Assembly (NCBI RefSeq): GCF_001552735.1
Contig: NZ_BCRT01000008.1
Coordinates: 124,001 to 188,000 of the forward strand
Direction of reading: 5' to 3'
DNA: 64,000 nt
DNA from: Sanguibacter suarezii NBRC 16159
Lineage (GTDB): Bacteria > Actinomycetota > Actinomycetes > Actinomycetales > Cellulomonadaceae
Shown here: positions 26,001-33,473 of the stretch, piece by piece
How positions within the stretch are numbered: the first letter of the stretch is position 1
Layout: every line of letters starts with the position of its first letter
Position numbers and translations under genes: made by a program
Notes under the pieces: generated by a model
The model's input: the letters and a program-made list of their open reading frames with translations, nothing else
What the model was told of the DNA's origin: nothing
The model's database searches: none

Positions 26001-26556
26001 CCAGGCGCTGGCGACCCTGGGCCGCGAGCGGCTCGTCACCGAGCTGCTGCGGATCAGCCCGGTTGGCCAGTTCGAGCGGCTGAGCACGAGCCTGCCGCGC
26101 CAGCGCAACTGCTACTACTCCTCCTCCGACGCGGCCTTCACCGACCGCTACGACGCCGCCGCGAACTTCGACCGCCTGCGCGAGGGGACGGTCGGGGTCA
26201 AGGGCGGCTGGCGCGTCTACTCGAGCGGCCCGGGCATCTACCTGCGCCAGCTGGTCCAGGGTGCGCTCGGGATCGTCGAGCGGGCCGGGGCCGTGGTCGT
26301 GGACCCGGTCCTCGCCCTGGAGGACGACGGACTGACCATCGGCATCGACCTGGCCGGGGCGCACCGCACCGTGCGGTTCCACGTCGAGCCGGGCGGCGCA
26401 GGTGTCCGTGTCCTGGCGGACGGCGTGGCGCTGGACGGCGTCGAGACGGCGGCCCACTACCGCCGTGGCGGCCTGTCCCTCGCGGCAGCCGACCTCGCCG
26501 GCGCGTGCGTGCTCGACGTCCACGTCGGCGTCGACCGCAGCACCCTCGAGGTCTGA
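23032..26556 (+). CDS. GH94-type glycoside phosphorylase, probable 1,2-beta-oligoglucan phosphorylase
   Basis: 1174 aa. A beta-sandwich N-terminal region is followed by an (alpha/alpha)6 catalytic barrel from about residue 640 (LLLPWFTQNALVHFLVPHGL, AWGTRDVCQGPLELNLAFGH, RVFSHQLPDGTLPQWFMFD). The motif EGDWDDTLQP at 815-824 matches the DWND catalytic motif of GH94 phosphorylases, and PAPFHDGQTRFFRRGEQAAN is a late motif. Cellobiose and chitobiose phosphorylases are about 800 aa; this length fits 1,2-beta-oligoglucan phosphorylase (sophoro-oligosaccharide + phosphate to glucose-1-phosphate). The beta-1,3-oligoglucan phosphorylases of GH149/GH161 have similar size and are the main alternative. 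Cytoplasmic, and co-located with an importer and a GH1 enzyme. Confidence 0.68.
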   Translation: MTIRAAHPSATDPAVAVADLPAPRSPQRPAPAAAVLEAGATRIELSEAGDVRTITHGGSMLVNQYVPSEHDAMIGGVFLRRHGVDAAGGRTVQGVPLVGGRSASVCAAGSSGARWTGEALGARYAVTLTLDPAGDVWVWRIDLEAAGEETAGASYDVVVAQDLALAPISTAVNNEPYVSQYIVHHVLDDARAGSVVASRQTMATAPVLPLAVTALVEGARAYLTDGFSFYGLESKADGRAHGLDLPDWDSLVYQYEMALPVLLGPELDLAAPRTLHAVTALVADYRGELGDALEAVPGLFDRAVSLAAQAPGADAPAPQESANPTASSSLLVSAPLLAGRDLTDDELIALGGTGAHSTPSTRVLQPERDAAGRLLSYFTPEASHVVSRAKELAVERPHGHVLKAGSDVAPADNILSATAYAYGVFASHVVVGNTTANRFVSVQRNHLNLLRSSGVRALVRTGTGTGEQWQLLGLPSALVLDLGGIRWVYATEHGRIEVRTTASHDGRAIEVRLDSDHPLEVILTADIELGDQSWTATRALDGRALVFTADAGTDVAEHCPELTYVLASQSGLLGDDAALFADGTSRGTSLTTIAFGATTSASLVLTGDLDSADGALAAAAAVLTEPLDVGAELAGHRGYIADYTRNLRVEGEGRLAEVNLLLPWFTQNALVHFLVPHGLEQYSGAAWGTRDVCQGPLELNLAFGHFEAAGDIVRRVFSHQLPDGTLPQWFMFDAYRERYSDEAHGDVVVWPLMALGEYLSATGDTAILDVEVPFWDGALRRPSTVSAPIAEHVRASLDYIRSHRAPGTELLSYGEGDWDDTLQPAQASMREEMASAWTVALLFQAASPLDALLRGTAHDSLAAELAAEAATITAEFTDRLVLDDVLAGYVVFAPEGPWPVLHPSDDRTGLSYRLIPMTRSIIAGLFTPEQVLRHESLVEEHLHFPDGVRLMDRPAPFHDGQTRFFRRGEQAANFGREVGLMYTHAHIRYTQALATLGRERLVTELLRISPVGQFERLSTSLPRQRNCYYSSSDAAFTDRYDAAANFDRLREGTVGVKGGWRVYSSGPGIYLRQLVQGALGIVERAGAVVVDPVLALEDDGLTIGIDLAGAHRTVRFHVEPGGAGVRVLADGVALDGVETAAHYRRGGLSLAAADLAGACVLDVHVGVDRSTLEV

Positions 26557-26582
26557 GGGCGGCGTCTGCCCCCACAGTCTGA

Positions 26583-26610
26583 GGTCCGCCCGCCCTGAGG
26601 CGGGCGGACC
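26583..26610 (+). terminator. Terminator after the phosphorylase gene
   Basis: 12-bp perfect stem ggtccgcccgcc/ggcgggcggacc with a CTGA tetraloop, 26 bases past the stop codon. Confidence 0.7.
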
Positions 26611-26638
26611 GCCGCCCGCGCCCGAGCATCGCCCCGCG

Positions 26639-26702
26639 AGTGCGTGCTCTTGGTGCGAGGGCGTGCTCTCAAACGCACGCCCTCGCACCAAGAGCACGCA
26701 CT
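26639..26702. repeat. 64-bp perfect hairpin element A (28-bp arms)
   Basis: 28-nt arms at 26639-26666 and 26675-26702 are perfect inverted repeats around an 8-nt loop. The arm contains gcgtgctcttg near its base. It lies between the phosphorylase terminator and the convergent sugar isomerase gene (stop at 26833). An element of the same size and related arm sequence is at 31133-31196. Far longer than a normal terminator. The remaining bases to 26832 are GC-rich with short ggcggggagg-type repeats and no gene. Confidence 0.85.
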
Positions 26703-26832
26703 TGACGGAAGAGGACCGGGCGGTCAGCGGGCGGCGGGAACTTGGCCGGCGGGGACTTGGCCGGCGGGGAGGTGGCTGGCGGGGAGGTGGCTGGCGAGGA
26801 CCGGGCCGTCGGGCGGCCGGGGTGAACCGCTG

Positions 26833-27738
26833 TCAGAGGTGGGGGGCGACCAGCTGGGTGTAGCGGTCAGCCACCGTTGCGATCACCGAGTCCGCCTCGG
26901 AGTCCCAGATCTGCTGGTTGAAGATCTCCACCTCGATGTCGCCGGCGTAGCCGGTCGCCGCGACCCAGCGGGTGATGGTCGGGAAGTCGATGTACCCGTC
27001 GCCCATGTACCCGCGGGAGAGCAGGGGGTCCGCGGCCAGCGGCAGGATCCAGTCGCACACCTGGTAGGAGGCCAGGCGCCCCTCCGCCCCGGCCCGGGCG
27101 ATGAGCCCCTCCAGAGCCGGGTCCCACCACACGTGATAGGTGTCGACGACGACGCCGACGACGTCGGCCGGGTGCGGTGCAGCGAGGTCGAGGGCCTGGC
27201 CGAGGGTGGAGATCACCGCGCGGTCCGCGGCGAAGATCGGGTGCAGCGGCTCGAGCACGATGCGCACGCCGTGCTCGGCGGCGAAGGGTGCGAGGTCGGC
27301 GATGCGGTCGGCCACCCGCTGGCGGGTGGCCACGAGGTCCTTGGCCGCGTCGCGCTCGGCCTCGGCCGAGTAGCTGCGGGCCGGCAGGCCCGGTCCGGGG
27401 TTCGCGTCCAGCCCGCCGACGACGAAGACCAGCTCGGAGGTCCCCACGGTCGCGGCCTCGACGATCGCAGCCTTGTTGTCTGCCAGGGCCGAGGCGATCC
27501 CGGCGTCGTCGGAGGCGGTGAGGAAGCCGCCGCGGCACAGGGAGGACACACGCAGCCCGGCGTCGGCCACGATCTTGGCGGCCTTGTCCGCGCCGACCTC
27601 CTGGACCCGGTCCCGCCACAGCCCGACGCCGCCGTAGCCGGCGCGCGCGGCGCCGTCGACGGCCTCGGCGAGGGTGAGGAGCTTGGTCGTCGCCGTGTTC
27701 AGGGACAGGCGGGACAGGTCAGGTGCGCCGGAGGTCAT
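26833..27738 (-). CDS. Sugar phosphate isomerase/epimerase family protein (TIM barrel)
   Basis: 301 aa, xylose-isomerase-like TIM barrel of AP endonuclease family 2. Barrel motifs: AARAGYGGVGLWRDRV, IVLEPLHPIFAADRA (metal-binding Glu), VGVVVDTYHVWWDP (Asp, His) and GDIEVEIFNQQIWD (Glu). This matches the divalent-metal site of inosose dehydratase/hydroxypyruvate isomerase-like enzymes, including those acting on 3-keto sugars. Reaction unknown. The ATG at 27738 is followed by the family N-terminus. A good promoter and a LacI-type operator lie upstream, and the gene diverges from the SDR/FAD operon. Confidence 0.85.
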   Translation of the reverse strand: MTSGAPDLSRLSLNTATTKLLTLAEAVDGAARAGYGGVGLWRDRVQEVGADKAAKIVADAGLRVSSLCRGGFLTASDDAGIASALADNKAAIVEAATVGTSELVFVVGGLDANPGPGLPARSYSAEAERDAAKDLVATRQRVADRIADLAPFAAEHGVRIVLEPLHPIFAADRAVISTLGQALDLAAPHPADVVGVVVDTYHVWWDPALEGLIARAGAEGRLASYQVCDWILPLAADPLLSRGYMGDGYIDFPTITRWVAATGYAGDIEVEIFNQQIWDSEADSVIATVADRYTQLVAPHL

Positions 27739-27789
27739 CGTCGAGTCCGTTCGGTGGTGGGGCGCCGCCCGCCCGTGGGAACGCACGTC

Positions 27790-27803
27790 GGAAGGCGTTT
27801 TCC
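27790..27803. promoter_or_regulatory. LacI-type operator 1 (GGAAnnCGnTTnCC)
   Basis: GGAAGGCGTTTTCC, an imperfect 14-bp palindrome just downstream of the isomerase -10. Matches the sites at 27844, 42200 and 52148. Probable target of the LacI regulator at 52196-53251. Confidence 0.6.
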
Positions 27804-27807
27804 AGCG

Positions 27808-27836
27808 AGCATAGGACTCCCGCGACACGCCGTCAA
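27808..27836 (-). promoter_or_regulatory. Promoter of the sugar isomerase gene
   Basis: On the minus strand TTGACG (27836-27831) and TATGCT (27813-27808) are spaced by 17 bp. The operator at 27790-27803 covers the expected transcription start. Confidence 0.65.
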
Positions 27837-27843
27837 CCATCCT

Positions 27844-27857
27844 GGAAAGCGCTTGCC
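27844..27857. promoter_or_regulatory. LacI-type operator 2 (GGAAnnCGnTTnCC)
   Basis: GGAAAGCGCTTGCC overlaps a candidate -35 TTGCCC (27853-27858) that is 17 bp from AACGAT (27876-27881), a weak promoter for the rightward SDR/FAD operon. One side of a two-operator divergent control region; centres are 54 bp apart. Confidence 0.6.
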
Positions 27858-27952
27858 CAAACGTCGCGACTCTGGAACGATGGCGGGCAGCACACGGCGC
27901 GCCTGCGCCGCACGACAGCCCGCCTCGGCGGACGAACCCCAGAAGGATGGCA

Positions 27953-28756
27953 ATGATGCCCAAGGTCGCACTCGTCACCGGTGGAAACCGCGGAATCGGG
28001 CTGGGGATCACCCGCCGGCTGCTGACCGACGGCTACGCCGTCGCCATCCTCGCCACCCGTGACGAGCCCACCGAGCTCCTCGACGAGCTGCGCGGCGCCG
28101 GGCCCGACGGCGCCCCGGCGCAGGTCCTCTACGTCCAGGGATCCGTCGCCGAGCTCGCCGACCACGACCGTTACGTCACCGCGGCGCTGGAGGCCTGGGG
28201 TCGCATCGACCTGCTGGTCAACAACGCCGGCGTCGCGCCGTCGGTCCGGGCGGACCTCCTGGAGGCCGGCGCGGAGAGCTTCGACCGGGTGCTGGGCATC
28301 AACCTGCGCGGGCCGTACTTCCTCACCCAGCGCGTGGCCAACGCCATGATCGCCCAGCGCGACGCCAGCGGGGAGGACCTGTCCGCGAACGAGAGCCCCG
28401 TCGGCACGATCGTCAACGTCTCCTCGATCTCGGCCACCACGGTCTCGACCAACCGCGGCGAGTACTGCGTCTCCAAGGCCGGGGTCTCCATGGGCACCCA
28501 GCTCTTCGCCGCGCGCCTGGCCCCCGAGGGCATCGTCGTCTACGAGGTGCGCCCCGGCGTCATCGCGACCGACATGACCGCCGGCGTCACCGAGAAGTAC
28601 GACAAGCTGCTCGCCGACGGCCTCGCCCCCAACCCCCGGTGGGGGCGCCCCTCCGACGTCGCCGGCGCCGTCGCGATCCTCGCCTCCGGCCAGACGCCGT
28701 ACTCGACCGGCGAGGTCTTCCACGTCGACGGCGGCATGCACATCCCGCGCCTGTAG
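27953..28756 (+). CDS. Short-chain dehydrogenase/reductase (SDR)
   Basis: 267 aa. Classical SDR: TGGNRGIGLGI cofactor loop, NNAGVAP, catalytic Ser in NVSSIS, YCVSK Tyr-Lys pair, and a C-terminal STGEVFHVDGGMHIPRL. An acidic insertion DASGEDLSANESP before the Ser strand is unusual. NAD(P)-dependent oxidoreductase, probably of a sugar or polyol given the neighbours. AGAAGG at 27941-27946 favours ATG at 27953 (or 27956) over 27947, which touches the ribosome site. Followed after 93 bases by the FAD oxidoreductase, likely in one transcript. Confidence 0.85.
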   Translation: MMPKVALVTGGNRGIGLGITRRLLTDGYAVAILATRDEPTELLDELRGAGPDGAPAQVLYVQGSVAELADHDRYVTAALEAWGRIDLLVNNAGVAPSVRADLLEAGAESFDRVLGINLRGPYFLTQRVANAMIAQRDASGEDLSANESPVGTIVNVSSISATTVSTNRGEYCVSKAGVSMGTQLFAARLAPEGIVVYEVRPGVIATDMTAGVTEKYDKLLADGLAPNPRWGRPSDVAGAVAILASGQTPYSTGEVFHVDGGMHIPRL

Positions 28757-28778
28757 CGCCGTCGTCCGCCTCCGTCCT

Positions 28779-28833
28779 GCCCGCCGCCCCGCCCGCCGCC
28801 CCGCCCGCCGCCCGCCCCTTCGCCCGCCGCCCC
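28779..28833 (+). repeat. GC-rich tandem repeat (gcccgccgcccc units)
   Basis: Units of gcccgccgcccc at 28779-28790, 28791-28802, a degenerate copy at 28803-28814, and again at 28822-28833. The pattern continues into the start of the FAD gene as the PA/SSP-rich N-terminus. Probably slippage-prone; lies in the leader between the two genes. Confidence 0.7.
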
Positions 28834-28849
28834 GTCTCTGGAGAACCTC

Positions 28850-31069
28850 ATGCCCGCCCAGCCCGCCTCGTCCTCGCCCGCCGCCCAGCCCGCCGGTGAC
28901 CACTCGGTCAACGCGAGCTACGACGTGGAGACCGTCCGCATCGCCGGGTACGACGTGCCCGTGGTGTCGGCGAACACGGTCATCGTGGGGACCGGATCGG
29001 CCGGGTTCTGCGCCGCGGACCGGCTGTGGGAGTTCGGCCAGGAAGACATCGTCATGGTGGCGGACAAGGTCAACGCCGGGTCCTCGCGCAACGCCGGCTC
29101 GGACAAGCAGACGTACTACAAGATGACGCTGTCCGGCGGGGATGGCGACTCCGTCCGGGAGATGGCCCAGACCCTCTTCTCCGGCGGGGCGATGGACGGC
29201 GACAACGCCCTGTGCGAGGCGGCGCTGTCCGCCCGCGGGTTCCTGCGCCTGTGCGAGCTCGGTGTGCCCTTCCCGCAGAACCGCTTCGGGGAGTTCATCG
29301 GTTACAAGACCGACCACGACCCGCGCCGCCGAGCCACCTCGGTGGGTCCGTACACCTCGCGGTCGATGGTCGAGCAGCTCGAGAAGAAGGTGCACCGCAA
29401 CGGCACCCGCATCTACGACCAGTGCCGCGTCGTCGACGTCCTCACCCGCGAGGTCCCGGCCGCCGCCGACGGCGCGCCCGGCGAGGCCCAGCGCGAGGTG
29501 GTGGGCCTGCTCTGCCTGCGCACCGACGTCGTGCACGACGGCGCGCAGAGCCCCTACGTGCTCTTCCGCGCCACCAACCTCGTCTACGCGACCGGCGGGC
29601 CGGCCGGGATGTATGCGACCTCGGTGTTCCCCAACGGGCAGTGGGGCGCCTCGGGGGCCGCCTACCGCGCCGGGGTGCACGGCAAGAACCTCACCGAGTG
29701 GCAGTTCGGGTTGGCCTCGACCAAGCCGCGGTGGAACGTGTCGGGGACGTACATGCAGGTCATGCCGCGCTTCGTGTCGACCGATGCGGACGGCGGGGAT
29801 GAGCGGGAGTTCCTCACCGAGACCATCCCCGACTACGGCCGCCAGCTGTCGATGATCTTCCTCAAGGGCTACCAGTGGCCCTTCGACATCCGCAAGGCCC
29901 TCGACGGCTCCTCGCTCATCGACCTGCTCGTCTACCAGGAGACGGTGCTGCGTGGGCGCAAGGTCTACCTCGACTTCACGCGCAACCCCATGCAGGCCGA
30001 GCTCGACGCCTCGAAGATCTCGCCCGAGGCCTACGCCTACCTGGCCAAGGGTGGTGCGCTCTTCGGCACGCCGATCGAGCGGCTCAAGCACATGAACATG
30101 CCCTCCTACGAGCTCTACCTCGGCAAGAACCCCTACGTGGACCTCGCCACCGACTGGCTCGAGGTGGACGTGTGCGCCCAGCACAACAACGGCGGGCTCG
30201 TCGTGGACATGTGGTGGGAGTCCAACGTCACCGGGTTCTTCCCCGTCGGGGAGGCCGGCGGCGCGCACGGGATCTACCGTCCCGGCGGCGCGGCCCTCAA
30301 CTCCGGGCAGGTCGGGGCGACCCGCGCCTCCCAGCTCATCGCCGCCCGCCGCACGCACGCCCCGCTCGACCTCGCCCCCTTCGCCGACGTCGCTGCTCCG
30401 GTCGTGGAGGCCGCCGTCGCCCTGGTGGCCGGCGCCGCCGCCCGGGTGGCCGCCGGAGAGGCGGACAACACCGGTGAGCTTCTGCGTGCGGCCAGCTCGC
30501 TCATGAGCGAGAAGGCCGGCCCGGTGCGCTCGGCGGAGTCCATCAAGCAGGCCCTCGCGCAGGTCACCCAGTGGTTGGCCGCCTACGACTCGCTGGTGGT
30601 CGCCGACCCGAGCAGCCGCCGCTCGGTCAACCGCACCTTCCTCGTCCGCGACATCATCACCACCCAGTACGTCTACCTATCGGCGATGGCCGACTACGTC
30701 GCGCACGGCGGGCGCAGCCGCGGGTCGGTGCTCTACACCGACGCCTCCGGCCACCTGCCCCAGGTCGGCTTCGGCGATGCGCCGCAGACCGAGCTCGACC
30801 TGCCGGAGATCTTCCGCTTCGCCCTGGACGGCGGCGCGCTGGACGACGTCGTGCAGGAGGCTGCGTGGTCGGGCGCCGAAGGCAGCGGGCAGGGTGCTGC
30901 TGGCAGCCTCGACGACGCTGCCACCCCTGACGCCCCCGCCGACGCCGGCGCCGGCGCCGGCGCGGGGGAGTGCTCCTTCGTCTGGCGCCCCGTGCGCCCC
31001 ATCCCCGAGGACGACGACTTCTTCGAGAACGTCTGGCGAGCCTACCGCGAGACGCAGAACATCTTCTGA
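28850..31069 (+). CDS. FAD-dependent oxidoreductase (fumarate reductase/succinate dehydrogenase flavoprotein-like)
   Basis: 739 aa. FAD-binding Rossmann motif in NTVIVGTGSAGFCAADRLWE at about 38-57, NAGSSRNAGSDKQTYYK, then KNLTEWQFGLASTKPRWNVSGTYMQVMPRF and GFFPVGEAGGAHGIYRPGGAALNSGQ, the C-terminal FAD contact of this family. The Ala/Pro N-terminus (about 20 residues) and an Ala/Gly repeat at about 695-705 are low complexity. Not an ordinary respiratory subunit: no iron-sulphur or anchor gene is adjacent. It is linked to an SDR and a sugar isomerase, which suggests oxidation or reduction of a sugar-derived substrate. Substrate unknown. Confidence 0.78.
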   Translation: MPAQPASSSPAAQPAGDHSVNASYDVETVRIAGYDVPVVSANTVIVGTGSAGFCAADRLWEFGQEDIVMVADKVNAGSSRNAGSDKQTYYKMTLSGGDGDSVREMAQTLFSGGAMDGDNALCEAALSARGFLRLCELGVPFPQNRFGEFIGYKTDHDPRRRATSVGPYTSRSMVEQLEKKVHRNGTRIYDQCRVVDVLTREVPAAADGAPGEAQREVVGLLCLRTDVVHDGAQSPYVLFRATNLVYATGGPAGMYATSVFPNGQWGASGAAYRAGVHGKNLTEWQFGLASTKPRWNVSGTYMQVMPRFVSTDADGGDEREFLTETIPDYGRQLSMIFLKGYQWPFDIRKALDGSSLIDLLVYQETVLRGRKVYLDFTRNPMQAELDASKISPEAYAYLAKGGALFGTPIERLKHMNMPSYELYLGKNPYVDLATDWLEVDVCAQHNNGGLVVDMWWESNVTGFFPVGEAGGAHGIYRPGGAALNSGQVGATRASQLIAARRTHAPLDLAPFADVAAPVVEAAVALVAGAAARVAAGEADNTGELLRAASSLMSEKAGPVRSAESIKQALAQVTQWLAAYDSLVVADPSSRRSVNRTFLVRDIITTQYVYLSAMADYVAHGGRSRGSVLYTDASGHLPQVGFGDAPQTELDLPEIFRFALDGGALDDVVQEAAWSGAEGSGQGAAGSLDDAATPDAPADAGAGAGAGECSFVWRPVRPIPEDDDFFENVWRAYRETQNIF

Positions 31070-31132
31070 GCCACCAGCACCTGCTGGGCCACGCCTGACC
31101 ACCAGCCGCCTGCTGCGCAGTCGAGGTCGTAC

Positions 31133-31196
31133 GGGGCGTGCTTGTGACGGCAGAACGTGCTGTTGAAGGCACGTTCTGTCGTCAAGAGCACGCCCC
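31133..31196. repeat. 64-bp hairpin element B (28-nt arms)
   Basis: Arms 31133-31160 and 31169-31196 pair at 25 of 28 positions around an 8-nt loop. Arm sequence on the minus strand starts ggggcgtgctcttgacg and agrees with element A (26639) at 20 of 28 positions. It fills most of the gap between the FAD oxidoreductase and the iron transport operon and could also terminate the former. The bases from 31197 to 31296 show no gene. Confidence 0.8.
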
Positions 31197-31296
31197 ATAC
31201 CTCCAGATGGGGTGGGGGCGCTGGTCCGGGAGGGGGGGTGGTGTTGGCCACGTCACACGGGTGGGCGGACTCAAGGCCTATTCGGCTGTGGGGCCA

Positions 31297-31315
31297 TGAG
31301 GTTAGGCTTACCAAA
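31297..31315 (+). promoter_or_regulatory. IdeR/DtxR iron box
   Basis: TGAGGTTAGGCTTACCAAA matches 16 of 19 positions of the DtxR/IdeR consensus ttaggttaggctaacctaa. It covers a candidate -10 TAGGCT (31303-31308), 51 bases before the SBP start. The operon should be repressed by iron-loaded IdeR/DtxR. Confidence 0.8.
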
Positions 31316-31365
31316 GCACGTTAGTGGGCTCTGTGCCCCGAACCTCATACCGGAAGGCTCTCCCC

Positions 31366-32433
31366 GTGGCTGCCTCATCCCTGCCCTTCGCTCGCGCCCG
31401 TCGCACCCTCGTTGCGGCGACCACCGCCGCGCTGGCCTTGACGCTCGCCGCCTGCGGCTCCTCTGACGACACCGACACCGACGCCAGCCCGAGCGGCTCC
31501 GCCGGTGCCAGCGAGACCGCCGGCGCCTTCCCGGTGACCATCACCGGCGCCCTCGGGGAGACGGTCATCGAGGAAGCGCCCGAGCGGGTCGTCACCCTCG
31601 GCTGGGGAGCCAGCGACATTGCCCTGTCCCTCGGCGTCGTGCCGGTCGGCGTCGAGGTCGACGACTGGGCTGGTGACGATGAGGGCTACCAGCCGTGGTT
31701 CCGCGAGGCCGTGGAAGCGGAGGGCGCTGAGCTCCCCGAGACCATCACCATGTACCCCGAGCTCGACGTCGAGGCGATCGTGGCACTCGAGCCGGACCTC
31801 ATCCTCGCCCCGCAGTCCGGGATCGACCAGGCGACCTTCGACCAGCTGTCGGAGTTCACCGACGTCGTCGCCTACCCCGAGGGCCCGTGGATCACCCCGC
31901 TCGACGAGCAGATCACCATCGCCGCGACCGCGCTGGGCAAGAGCGAGGAGCAGGCACAGGAGCTCATCGACGGGATCGACACGACGCTGGCCGAGGCCGC
32001 CGCCGAGCACCCGGAGTTCGCAGGCAAGACCGTCGCCTACGTCGCCGCGCAGGAGCTGGGCACCCTCGAGGTCTACGTGCCGGGTGACCCGCGCATCGAC
32101 ACGATCCTCGGCCTCGGCTTCACCCTCGCCCCGTCGGTCGCTGATCTCGAGGCCCCGACGGGGCTGTTCACCGCGCCCTTCGGCCTGGAGAACTCCGACA
32201 AGCTGAGCGACGTCGACGTCCTGTTCACGTGGTTCAACGACACCGACGAGCAGGCCGCCACCGAGGCGCAGCCGCTCTTCGCGTCCATCCCGGCCTTCGC
32301 CTCGGGCGCGTACGTGCCCATGGTCGACCGCCAGCTCGGCATGGCCGTCACGGTCGGCACCCCGCTGAGCGTGCCGTGGGCCATCGACCGCTACGTGCCG
32401 ATGATCGCTGAGGCTGTCGCTAAGGTCGGGTGA
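31366..32433 (+). CDS. Iron-siderophore ABC substrate-binding lipoprotein (FecB/FepB type)
   Basis: 355 aa. Signal peptide with lipobox LTLAAC (C30). Periplasmic-binding type III fold: ERVVTLGWGASDIALSLGVVPVGVE, LDVEAIVALEPDLILAPQSG, VYVPGDPRIDTILGLGF. Captures ferric siderophore outside the membrane for the FecCD-type permeases that follow. The GTG start at 31366 has GGAAGG at 31352-31357; an upstream in-frame GTG at 31324 would place extra residues before the signal peptide. First gene of a four-gene operon behind the iron box. Confidence 0.9.
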   Translation: MAASSLPFARARRTLVAATTAALALTLAACGSSDDTDTDASPSGSAGASETAGAFPVTITGALGETVIEEAPERVVTLGWGASDIALSLGVVPVGVEVDDWAGDDEGYQPWFREAVEAEGAELPETITMYPELDVEAIVALEPDLILAPQSGIDQATFDQLSEFTDVVAYPEGPWITPLDEQITIAATALGKSEEQAQELIDGIDTTLAEAAAEHPEFAGKTVAYVAAQELGTLEVYVPGDPRIDTILGLGFTLAPSVADLEAPTGLFTAPFGLENSDKLSDVDVLFTWFNDTDEQAATEAQPLFASIPAFASGAYVPMVDRQLGMAVTVGTPLSVPWAIDRYVPMIAEAVAKVG

Positions 32434-33473
32434 TGACCGCAGCACTCGACGTACCTGTGCAGGGCCGGACGCTCACGTCCGGCCCTGCGCGGCGTTGGGG
32501 GTTGAGCGTCGGTCTGGTCCTCGCGCTCGCGGCTGCCGCGCTGGTCGCTGGGCTCAGCCTGGCCGTGGGATCCAACCAGCTGCCGCTGAGCACCGTGTGG
32601 CAGGGGCTGGTCTCCCCGGACGACTCCTTCGCCTCGACCGTCGTGTCCTCGCGGATCCCACGCACCGTGCTCGGCCTCCTGGTGGGGGCCGGTCTGGCCG
32701 CGGCCGGCGCCCTCATGCAGGGCATCACCCGCAACCCTCTGGCCGACCCAGGGCTGCTCGGTGTCAACGCCGGCGCCTCGGCCGCCGTAGTCCTGGGCAC
32801 GGTGGTGCTCGGCTCCCTCGGCCAGCGCGCCGTGCTGCTCGCCATCCCCGGCGCCTTCCTCGCCGCGGCCGTCGTCTATGCGATCGGCTCAGGTCGCAGC
32901 GGGCCGACGCCGGTGCGCCTGGTCCTGGCCGGAGCCGCGATCACCGCCGCGCTCATGGCCGGCATCCAGGCGATCACCCTGACCAACCCCACCGTCTTCG
33001 ACTCCTACCGCTTCTGGGTGGTGGGCTCCCTCGCGGGCCGCCCCAGCTCGGTGGTCGACATGATCTGGCCCGTCGTGGCGGTCGGTCTGGTGGCCGCGCT
33101 GGCGCTGGGCCGCCCGCTCAACACCCTGGCTCTGGGCGACGAGACTGCCCGCGCCCTCGGCGGCAACGCCGGTCGCACCCGGTTGATCGGCGCCCTCGTG
33201 GCGACCGCGCTGGCCGGGGCGTGCACCGCGGCCGTCGGGCCCATCGCCTTCGTCGGCCTCGCCGTCCCGCACATCGTGCGCACCTTCACCGGCTCGGACT
33301 ACCGCTGGCTCATGGCCTACAGCGTCGCCCTCGGCCCGGTGCTGCTCCTGGGAGCCGACGTCGTCGGGCGCATCGTGGCCCGGCCCGGTGAGCTCATGGT
33401 CGGCGTGGTCACGGCCTTCGTCGGAGCGCCCTTCCTCTACGTCGCCGTCCGCCGGTCCGGGAGCGGGATGTGA
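32433..33473 (+). CDS. FecCD-family siderophore ABC permease (first)
   Basis: 346 aa, about ten membrane segments. Family motifs: SSRIPRTVLGLLVGAGLAAA, MQGITRNPLADPGLLGVNAGA and GPIAFVGLAVPHIVRT. TGATG overlap with the SBP stop favours ATG at 32433; a GTG at 32430 is the alternative. Forms a heterodimer with the next permease. Confidence 0.92.
   Translation: MTAALDVPVQGRTLTSGPARRWGLSVGLVLALAAAALVAGLSLAVGSNQLPLSTVWQGLVSPDDSFASTVVSSRIPRTVLGLLVGAGLAAAGALMQGITRNPLADPGLLGVNAGASAAVVLGTVVLGSLGQRAVLLAIPGAFLAAAVVYAIGSGRSGPTPVRLVLAGAAITAALMAGIQAITLTNPTVFDSYRFWVVGSLAGRPSSVVDMIWPVVAVGLVAALALGRPLNTLALGDETARALGGNAGRTRLIGALVATALAGACTAAVGPIAFVGLAVPHIVRTFTGSDYRWLMAYSVALGPVLLLGADVVGRIVARPGELMVGVVTAFVGAPFLYVAVRRSGSGM

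Noticed and set aside
23362-26697. Long open frame of more than 1100 codons on the minus strand
   Set aside because: It is antisense to the GH94-type phosphorylase, has no recognisable domain and shows the Gly/Arg/Val-rich composition expected from the reverse frame of a GC-rich gene.
26639-26702. Insertion-sequence terminal repeats
   Set aside because: No transposase gene between or near the inverted repeats and no target duplication seen; the two arms lie only 8 bases apart.
28779-28833. Possible CRISPR-like array
   Set aside because: Units are 12 bp with no spacers; simple GC-rich tandem repeat.
27833-30358. Minus-strand open frame of about 840 codons
   Set aside because: Antisense to the SDR and FAD oxidoreductase genes, which have clear domains and codon usage; the frame is a high-GC artefact.
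28850-31069. Respiratory succinate dehydrogenase subunit
   Set aside because: No iron-sulphur or membrane-anchor subunit genes are adjacent and the gene sits in a sugar-related operon.
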